A DNA stretch of 64,000 bases from Cristatella mucedo. Lineage: Eukaryota > Bryozoa > Phylactolaemata > Cristatellidae. Positions 11,101 to 21,109 of this stretch are shown here, piece after piece. The position numbers were made by a program, and so were the translations under genes. Below the pieces are notes generated by a model. The model did not search any database. It was not told where the DNA came from and saw only the letters and a program-made list of their open reading frames with translations. Position 1 is the first letter of the stretch; every line of letters starts with the position of its first letter. The stretch covers positions 2,208,501 through 2,272,500 of the forward strand of contig WPIO01000011.1 of assembly GCA_009760855.2 (NCBI GenBank). The letters run 5' to 3'.

Positions 11101-14100
11101 TAGCCCTCTCAGGGCTCCCCTTCAAAAACTTTATGATGTTTATGATGTTTATTGATGTTTAAGTATTGATGCTGGTCTATAATGTCTATGTGGCAAATGT
11201 AGCTCCAGTGAAAGTTGCTCTGCGTCAGCCTCGTACCGTCAATCCTCCACTGCCGAGATTTGCCATCTTCGAAAGCAGACATTGGGATATGCTTCATGTA
11301 ATTCGGCCACTGTAAGCTGTCAGACCAATATTGAAATTGGAGAACTTAGATTAATCAGTCAGCACAACTCGTCGGCAATCAACCACAATACGATGAGCAT
11401 GGCCCCTAGCCCGTTGTAGGCAGCACTGCTCTGCAGTGGTTCAGGTCCTATCTAAGTGGGAGACTCCAGAGTATTGACGTGAATGGACAATGATCATCTG
11501 TAGTACCTCTGAAATATGGAGTACCTCAGGGCTCCGTGCTATGTCTGGTTCTTTTCACGGATTATGCTCTTCTTCTTGCTGATGTGATTGCCAAGCACAA
11601 TCTAGGCTTTCACTTCTATGCGGATGACACTCAGTTGTACCTTTGCTTTGATCCCCCCCAGCCTTCGAGCACCTCAAATTCTCTCGACTCACTTGCTGCA
11701 TGCATTGATGACATCTGCACATGGATGGCAGCAAATTTTCTAAAACTAAACGATGATAAAACTAACTTACTAGTTATGGGCTAACCCAGTGTGATTCAAA
11801 GATTGGAAAGGCTGACTCTCAAAATTGGCTCTGCCTGCATATCTCCTGTCGAATCAGCTCGAAATCTAGGTGTCATATTCCAAAGCGACCTCTCGTTAGA
11901 CGACCATATCAGCTCCACAGTCAAATCTGCCTATTTTCAGCTTCATAACATTGCTAAAATTCGGGCTTGTTTAGATAAGGATACCACGTCCAAGTTGGTC
12001 CATGCATTCGTGACATCCCGCCTCGACTTCTGCAACTCACTGCTTACTGGCCTACCAGCATGTGCGATCAGGCGATTGCAGCTTGTGCAAAACTCCGCAG
12101 CTAGGCTTGTCTGTCGTGAGCGTCGCAGTTGCCACATGACTCCACTTCTCGCCGACCTGCACTGGCTACCAGTCAATCAACGGATTGACTGTAAGGTTTT
12201 GTCGCTCACTTTTAGGTCCTTTCATCCTATGGCTCCAGCCTATCTGTCAGATATACTACCCCATCAGGCTAAGCATCGTACCACCCGCTTTTCGGAATCC
12301 AACAGTCTACAAATACCTCGTACAAACCTTGAATCCTTTGGAGACAGTGCATTTCGTTCGTATGCTCCCAAAGCCTGGAACACACTCCCGACCTGCGTCA
12401 GAACATCCCCTGACCTGACCACATTTAAAAGGAACTTAAAAACACCTATTTAGGACAGCATTTAGTGGGTCCCTGTGCTTCGTCCTTCACGTGCTTATGA
12501 GTGCTGACACTGTGCATGCTGCCACTAATCACATTTGCATGCTGACCCTATGCATGTCACCCCTAACCATATTATTCATTTTGTTTGTTTTTCAAGCATG
12601 ATTTTACTTACCATTCAATTGCATTTCACTTTACAGCAAATGTAAAGCGCCTAGAAAGAGATTAAGTTCTCTGAGGGCGCTTTATCAAGTGCATAATATT
12701 ATTATTATTATTATTACAACTTTGTGCTATCCGAATAGAAGTGAAAGCCTAGATTGGGCTTGAGAATCACATCGGCAAGAGGGAGAATATAAACCGTGAA
12801 AAGAACTGGACGAAGCATAGAGCCCTGAGGTACCCCATTTTTCAAAGGTTCCATGCCCAGGCGAGATAAGAGGCACCGAGCAACTGCCGAGTTGGTGTCG
12901 AATGAACACTTACTTTGCACCATAATTTTTCATTAGTTACAGATCTAGCTCCCTACATGAAAATCTTGGGGTGTCGCCCCTACATAAGGTTTTGCAGGTC
13001 CCAGATGAAAATCCTTGCTCCTGCTCAACTGCTTAATGACATGTACTGAATCATGCTTAGACAAGCATGGAGAAGCATGCAAGTTAGATACCAGCATGCA
13101 TGTTAAAGCTTACAAGGAGACACTCTGTGCCACTGGTTAGTAGGGCCTCGGGCTATTGAAATTTTCTAAAATAATTTATAGGCAAGTAGGCAAAGCACAC
13201 AAAAACAAAGATGACAAGGTTTTTGGGTCATGGGAAAGGTGACCGAAACAGACGCGACCTTGGCAGAGACTTAAATGACACATTATTATTGCAGGTACTG
13301 ACAATAATTGGAAGGGAGCACCAGACTTTCGGTGCGTTTGAGCTGAAGGCTTGATCACTTAAGATTTCAATTTAGTGCGAGGGACTGTGAGGCGACTAGA
13401 AGCAGAGGAGCAAATGATGCAGACCAGCACACTGGAGGACCTAGGAGGTCGGATACACTGGTGAAAGTGAGTGTGGCGACCCTTAGGCCCAAGAGAGAGT
13501 CTTGAAATCGATTCAATGCTTGATTTGGTGTCAGCGTAGCTCAGACATTCGTGTGTGATGTGGCAGCTGCACTTATGACTGCAGACCAATACGTAGATAG
13601 GATATGCGTAGTCGTTAATGGATGCCACGATCCCTGTGCGTGATTCCGGAGCAATCAATTGTCGACATCATTGGCAGAGAGCCTCAAATAAGATGTCTCT
13701 AGATGTGATGCGATTAGTTGCCGGTCCTACACTTGGCTCTAAAGCACTACTAAGGCTTTCAATGGGATTCCGATCAGGGCTTTTGCTTGGCCATGGCAAT
13801 GTTGCCTGATGGTGTGTTGCCCTTGATATCCGGGACCATTGAAAAAAAAGTCACTCATCCACAGTACTCAGTTGTGCTTAGGATCGTTATGCTTCTGCCA
13901 TATTCAATCTCTGACCCTCTCAGGGCCAGCCATCGTACTTATACCGATATTTTTTCGAGGGTTTAAATATTCACGCTGGCTTACAGTGCCTTGTATGAGA
14001 TAGAGTGTTCTCATACCAGCTGCCGTGCAACAATCCTATACATCTCTCCCATAGCTGCAGAACTTAACCGTCTTATAAAGGCAGTCGTCGACGTACTCTT

Positions 14101-17100
14101 CGTTAATGAGTCTTTTAGCTCACACTGCCTTATCGGTAATGAAAATGGTGAACTTCGATTAACCAGTGGCGAATTCACCACTGCAATTAATTGTATGCCT
14201 AGCAACTCTATGCCAGGCAGCCAAAGTGTAGTGGGCATTGCCCCGTAGCCCGGTATGAGCAGCTTATTTTTTTGAAAGCAATGGTTTACGGTGGGCAATC
14301 GTGGAGTTTTTACCTTGCTGGGGTAGCCTCAGCAGAATGGTTTATTCGCTCAGCTTAAGCCCTGTCATAAGTTGAAATGTGATAGGAACTTTTTTGTTTT
14401 GCAGAAAAGCATATTGGTTCTTAAAGGATTGCTTTTTGATGGGCCTGTCATTCAGATCGTTTGCCAGCTGAGGGTGGCTTTGTTTTTTTTTAGGTTCATG
14501 TGGATAGAGTTGCAATTGCTTCTTGCTGTTGTAGCTTAGAGGCTGCTTGGAAATCACCATAAGTGCTGTTGCAACGGCTAGCTTGTTGTAGCATGCCAGG
14601 TGCAGCCCCAACTTTGTCTTAACATTAAGACAAAAATCCTCCTTGTCTTGCCAACTTATCCACTATAGCTTGTATGCTACTCTACTAACCCCAAATCGGA
14701 CGGCAAAGCAAAATCGCCACAATTACCTGTAGGAGCAATTTTGGCATAGACAAAAGCACTTTAATATTTGATACTTACGTCATTTTTAGCAAGGTTTACC
14801 GATGTTTTTTTAGACGCCATTCTTAAACTTACTTTTGCTCTTTATTGTAAACCGTTTAAGAAGTCAGAACCTTACCACAATTACGATTGCATGTTTTTTG
14901 GTCGTGTACAGTAGCATCCCGTGCCACCTTATGCTATTGCTGGTTTTTCATCAGCAGCCAAAAAACTATTTGTACGAACATATAGTCTGATATGTACAGT
15001 TATAGACAAAACAACTAAACATCCAATTTAGTAAACACAAATGTTTAATTTTTATTGTACTTTCAGGGATTCGCATCAGCCTATCCGTGGACTCTCTCAC
15101 GAGATGATTCATACTCCTCCAGCATGATGGCAGATGTGGTAGTTTATCCTAAAATAACCTTTTGGTAAAACCCAATAAATCTTAGGAAAAACCCCTATAC
15201 AGTAAAGGTTAGCTGATTCAACAGTGTTATTTATGTAGCCGCTATTAGCCGGCTCTCCACTGGGCAGTAAGGAATTGCCTGCTGTAGGAGTCGACCCCAC
15301 GACCTGGGCTGAGGACCAGGAAGTGTGTCCTTTGGGTGTGGCCGCTTTTCAGTGACGCCAACCATTGCTCAACCATTTGAGGCATCATTCAACATCGGCG
15401 AGTAAACTTCGAAGTCAAGATACCTCGCCTTCTCTCGTGCGAACAGCATTTGCTGCAGGCCAGTTTGTATCCAGGGGCCCTTAGCAAAGGCAGACCTTGT
15501 TCCAAGCCTGCCGTGCAGACCTTCTAGTTGGAAAAACAAACGAATTCATCCAAGTATGCTATTGAACCCTGAGTGTCCACGATTTGTATGATGCTCGGTC
15601 TTTAACCCCGGAAATGTATGAGGCGCTTAGATGAGGCCGAAGCTCGCATGGCAACCGTATGGACCACGCGATGACAGAAATATTGCAGTGTCGCGATCGC
15701 TTGCAGGTGCTTCTACCACGTGGCTCGTCAGTATTTTTAGGCTGGTAAAACCCTTGGCCCGCTAGGTAAGGTGGTTGCTCTTCACGACTGAGGTCTCGAG
15801 GTCGTGGGTTCGAGTCCTTCGGTTTGCGATTCTTTGTTGCAGCTGCAAGCAGTGGTGATAGTCTTTAAGGCTCTTCTGCCGCTATGCAAAGGAGACTGTT
15901 AGATCAGCTAGCTTTTTTCCCCCTATGCAACTGGTACAACTTTTAAGTAGTTTGACAACGTGGGCACTGTCCCATGTTGTTGCCTCATCGACTTCCTGCC
16001 AGTAGACACAGGTGTGAATGTCTCTCGATGGCTTCCCTAGACGATAGCTAGAGGCTAGGCTCATGCACTCGCGTGCATTTTTAGCAGTGCCGCCTTGGAG
16101 CATCTCGGACGGTTTGTCTTTCGCAGGACCGCGGCAGCACAACTGGCACTCAGGGATTGCGTTAGCACCGCGCCAGTAGCTGCACTGCCCTGTGTGATGG
16201 ATGGTCGCTCCCGCCTGAGAGAGCCGCCCTTACTTACAAAGAAGGTTGAACTGGTGTCTGCTGCTGCTGCTGCTGCTACTCGCCGATACATCGTTATTAG
16301 TGGCTGTACCCAGATCACGATGGATCAGCATGTGCGTACACTCGGTCGCAGAAAATCCTCTCGGTATTCTGGCTGCAGCTGCTTCACCTGCTGCACACTC
16401 AGGCTTTTTGAGTGTGCCGTAGCAAACTTGCCAGCCTCCAGCTCTCGCTGGGAGCTCCTGTGCCAAGTCGGTGAGGCTCTGTTGTGCTGCAGGCAGACAC
16501 GTAGGTGAGCCCCCCCACCCCGTGTGCAAGCTCGAAGCAACAGCTTCCTCCCAGCCATTAGAATGCCCTGGAACTAGCAGTGACCCCCCTAATGTATGCA
16601 TTTAATGGTGTGCTGGCGTTAGTGACCTCAAGAGGCTCATGCTCAGCGATCTGCAGATGATCAGCTCTGAGGTCATGACCCTCGCAGCATTCAGGACATC
16701 CAGTGACTACTACTAGAATGCTTGACAAGTCGCTTCTGGGGCGTGCAAATTAACCCAGCTCCTCTCCTCCCACAGCAGCAGCTCATGTAATGATGATGTG
16801 CACATTGCGACAAGCCCGTGTCACCTGACACGGGCTTGTCGCAGTGTACCCTTGCCCTTGCTTTCGAAGCAGCTTCCCAGGAGCCCTTTTTAACTCGGGG
16901 CTTGATAAAGCGCCCTGAGAGAACTCACTCTCTCTCTAGGTGCTTTACATTTGCTGCAAAGGAAACACGATCGAATGGTTAGTGGTAGCATGCTCAATAA
17001 ACAACAAGAATAACATGGTAAGGTGTGACGTGCACAGGGTCAGCATGCAAGTGTGGTTAGTGACAGCATGGACAGTGTCAGTGCACATAAGCACATCAAA

Positions 17101-20100
17101 GTCGAATCACGGGGACCCACCAAATGCTGTGATGCATAGGTACGTTTTTAGTTTCTTTTTAAATGTGGTCAAGTCAGGTAATGTCGTGACACAAGCCGGG
17201 AGTGAGTTCCAGTCTTTGGGAGCATACAAACTAAAGGTAGGGTCTCCAAAAGATTTGAGGTTTGTACGATATATAGGTAAACAGCTAGATTCCGAAAAGC
17301 GGGCTGTATTAAGCTTAGCCTTATGCAGGAGTATATCTGATAGGTAGGCTGGAGCCAGAGAACTGAGTTGGATTAATGAGCTTTGCTGGAGCCAAATAAG
17401 TTTATGCACTGGGCGACCTGGCTTGCTCGGTTCAGGAGTCCTCGAACTCGAATGGGTGAATCGGTGCATGCTGCGATGCTGCAGGGGGTCTGAGAAACAA
17501 ACCGTGTGGCAACGGCCACTGTACGAGGTCGCCTGCTTATGGCCAGGCCTAGTGGCCCTTGCTGCAACCGACTGTGCCTGGGTATTTCCTCAGTGGTCCA
17601 GTGAGGTGGTATTATTTTCGTGGCCCAGTGAGAGAAGCCATAATTGCTGAGCAGCCGGTTAATGGGGAAGCCAGAAAATAACTTAATGCAATTACAATGG
17701 CCCGATGCAAAGCGGTTTTTACTTGCTGGTCGCTCTTAATGCTGAAAACAAATTAGCCCATCCATGGAAACAGCTGCAGCTGCCGCCGGCATTAAAAGCG
17801 GGCACTGACGGCTCATCGTGTCGATAACTGAGGCCGAGGCAGCCTTTGACCTTTGACGATGCTATCGACTCTTTCTTCGAAGCCGGACGTTGGCTTCCCG
17901 ACGGACGTCCGTCCGTCCTGCAGCTGCCAATTGGTGGCAGAGCCGCATGGCGGCGGCATCTGACTGATCAGGATAGGCTGACGGCGATTGGGCCGCATCT
18001 GCCCTCATCGACCCGATGCATTGCTGTCGGTCAGCTGCTGCCGTCACTGCAGCAGCCGTCCTCGCTCCTTTGCAGGTGCCATGGCAACGCAAAACTGTCG
18101 CCGTCGTTCTTTGCCCTGAATGGCCGAACTCTCGGCAGGATGTTGTCTGCGCTCTCGCTTGCCAATGGCCTCGATGGATACTTTTCGCGAGACCTAGTGA
18201 ACGCAGCGGCAGCCATTGCCATAGTGGCACCGTGGAGCTGAGCCAAGCCACACGAGCTTAGCCAAGGGCCAGCAGTGACTCGAGTAGGCTCGACTACTGC
18301 TGCTCGCTTCTTGGCGAAAAAAGAGAGAGAAAAGAAGCGAAAAGAAAATTCGCCTAGGCCTAGTAAAACCTGGTAGGGCTCATTCTCAGGGCCGAATGCC
18401 AATCGCTCCACCGGTTGCCGTGGAGCGATTGGCATTTTGTGGCTCGTAATTAATGCAGGTAGGCTGGGAAAAATTGCTAGTCCCCGCCGGTTGCACGATC
18501 GGCTCCGAAAGGGTCTTCGAGAAGATACACTTGCCTGTGTTGCTCTGACTAAGGAATCAGCTCCTGCTGCTCCTGCAGCCTCTGGCCCCTCTAGAGTGTC
18601 CTTCTCGTCTCTCACCCACTCGTCGGCGGCTGGTCATCTAGCCGTCCCTCTTAGTGAATTGAAATCTTCCGGCGATCGAGCCTTCAGCTCACATGCGCCG
18701 AATGTGTGGAACTCGCTTGCATCCGATCGTGATTGATGATCGTGCTTCCTTTGCAGCAACTGTAAAGCACCTAGAAAGAGATTGAGTTCTCTGAGGCCGT
18801 TTTATCAAGTGTATTATTATTAGTATTATTACTATCCTTTAGATCCTAACTCAAGAGGCATCTGTTCTGGTCGGCTTCCTTTTAGCCCCAGTTAACTCGT
18901 CTTTTTCTTTCCAATGTTCTTTGTTTGCATACCTGTGCCTGTTTCAGAGCATGCTCACACACATTTCGTGACAATGAGACTGCCAAAAGTTTAACTACAA
19001 ATTGTGTAGAAACTATATCAGCTACCTATATGATTTATAGGAAGTTGTCGCAGCCACGTTATTATAGCTAGCCACATGAACCGTCCATACTAATTCCTTC
19101 GTGCGGCAAGATGGTGACCAGTGCTTACTGGAGTGACGTCAGCTGGAGAGCGAATGGGCTCTCAGTCGCTTTTAGTTGGAAGTCTGCCAGTCTGTTTGTT
19201 GCATAAATCCAGGCTTCGTTGCAGCTGTTATGTTTGTATGTGTGAGTGGTCACACTCGTCAGAACACCACACAGACGACGCAGCTGTTTATTAGAAATCG
19301 TAGGAAGCCATGCAACAGGAAGCTGGTGACCGTGCCAGCTCTCGTCTCAGCGAGTCCGAAAGCTCCTGAATGGGCTAGCTGTTTCGGAGTGGAAGTTCCG
19401 GCCGTAAGATGCCCAAAGTGTGTCCAGCCGACCCCGATGCAAACAAAAAGGTTCTAGTAAATATTTATGGGGACGGCAGCTATCTTTTTCTGTGCCTTAG
19501 TACAGTACATAAAAAGAGATTCTGCTATATATCTATGTAGAATAACCCAGACGATTAAGATTTGTATCAGTGCGCGCAAAGAGATTCGACTTTATTTATG
19601 CAGAGGTAATAATAGTTATCTTTATCCGCCTTCAACATCCAAGGTTTTCGGCATTCGTTGTCCTGGTTCGAGCCTTTGTATTGACAACTGCCATGTGCTT
19701 CAGTAAGCTGTTCGTGTGGTTTAAGTAATTTTTTTTACCTGGGTTTTGTGGTGCCTTTTGGACAGCCCCAGCGCTCGACTCAATTCGAAAAGCAGCACAG
19801 TGAGCCGGCTCTTTGAGCGCCCTGGCTGAGCCCGCTGGGTTTGTTCATATTCATATTCATGTTCGCAGGTTTGTGCCACCCAGTGCCGTTCGCTCGTTCA
19901 TTCAAATCGTCTAAACATGATGCATCCGAGTTGCTCTCGTTGCTATGGCAAGGCTTTGCTTTAGTCCGTTGCCCTCCGGTCGGCGCCAAGCTCGAAGGAT
20001 ATTCTGCATTCAGTACGTATGCATTAGTCAATATGTACGTTACAAATGGGCCCTGCACCCGAGCTCGCTTTCTTCTTTTTACGAAGAACTGGGATCTTTG

Positions 20101-21075
20101 CAGTATATCCCCCGACTGACGACCTTTTTTTGAGTTGGCCGAGCTGCACAATAAGTGCAACGTAGCCTGAATGCTCGTGTGGCTGTGTGCGTGTGGCTAG
20201 CTATCGAAACCAGGCGGTTTGGCCATGGAGGCTGTGTTCCAGACATGTCGACCATTGGTCGCTTCTGCCTGCCTATTCACCGGAAGACATTTCGACATAG
20301 GCAATATGGCCGACGTGTTCTTGCTTTTGGCCGATGTCTCATCCTGTTGAACTTTCCGCAACCGTTCGTTGCCAAATCCGTCCCGGGTCCGAAGGGAGTG
20401 TCAGCTTGCGTGTATTCAGTATGTTGGCAGCAGCACCAGCAGTCGTGCTTCATGTGACAGTGCTTCGTACCTAGGTTCAACCCATTCTTTCACGGAGCCT
20501 GCGACGTCACGCTCGACACGTTCAGACCAGACCGAGGCAGATATCGCGGGATGCTCGCCTACAATTTATCAAAGCTCTGCAACGTGGCGTTTTCCAACGA
20601 GCTTGACAGACGCCTGGCCAGCTATTCTGTCCGAAGTAACGCCGTCCATCCCGGCAACCTCGTGGCTACGTCGATGCCTCGCCATTGGTGGGGCTACCGC
20701 CTACTCTTCGCTATAGTGAGGCCTTTCACAAAGTCGCTGGTAAGTCTGGACACTCCGGGGCTGCTGCAGCAGCTGCAGCAGCAGCAGCAGCATGGTCAGC
20801 TTTTCACGAGCTCACGATTAAAAGAACCAATGAGTTGGTAGGCATGAGCTGTTACAAATATTGCGAACTCACGCTAATCATTTGCTATGATGATTTTGTT
20901 GGACTCGCAGTCCATGAAACACTGAATTACCTGAAGCCAAATCTTGAACCCCAAGATACCGTAGATTTTTTTGGGCTAGCACATGTTTATATTTATGTTC
21001 TTGTAGATAGACACTCGGGCTCGTGTTGCTATGCAACGCTTGTGTGATTTTTTGCAGATAAAAGCTTGTATATAG

Positions 21076-21109
<34 letters not shown>

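Larger units (their letters stand above)
7848..20474 (+). other. WWOX intron 6 (largest intron, 12.6 kb)
   Basis: Phase-2 intron, GTACCA..ACCTAG. The stretch 7848-10270 has no recognisable repeat or exon; 14300-15205 and 18850-20470 are also unannotated unique sequence. The repeats it contains are listed separately. It lies between the exons equivalent to human exons 7 and 8. Confidence 0.85.

Noticed and set aside
18031-18615. 194-codon minus ORF in WWOX intron 6
   Set aside because: Includes the hairpin at 18395 and a GA-rich stretch; no domain and no splice or start support.
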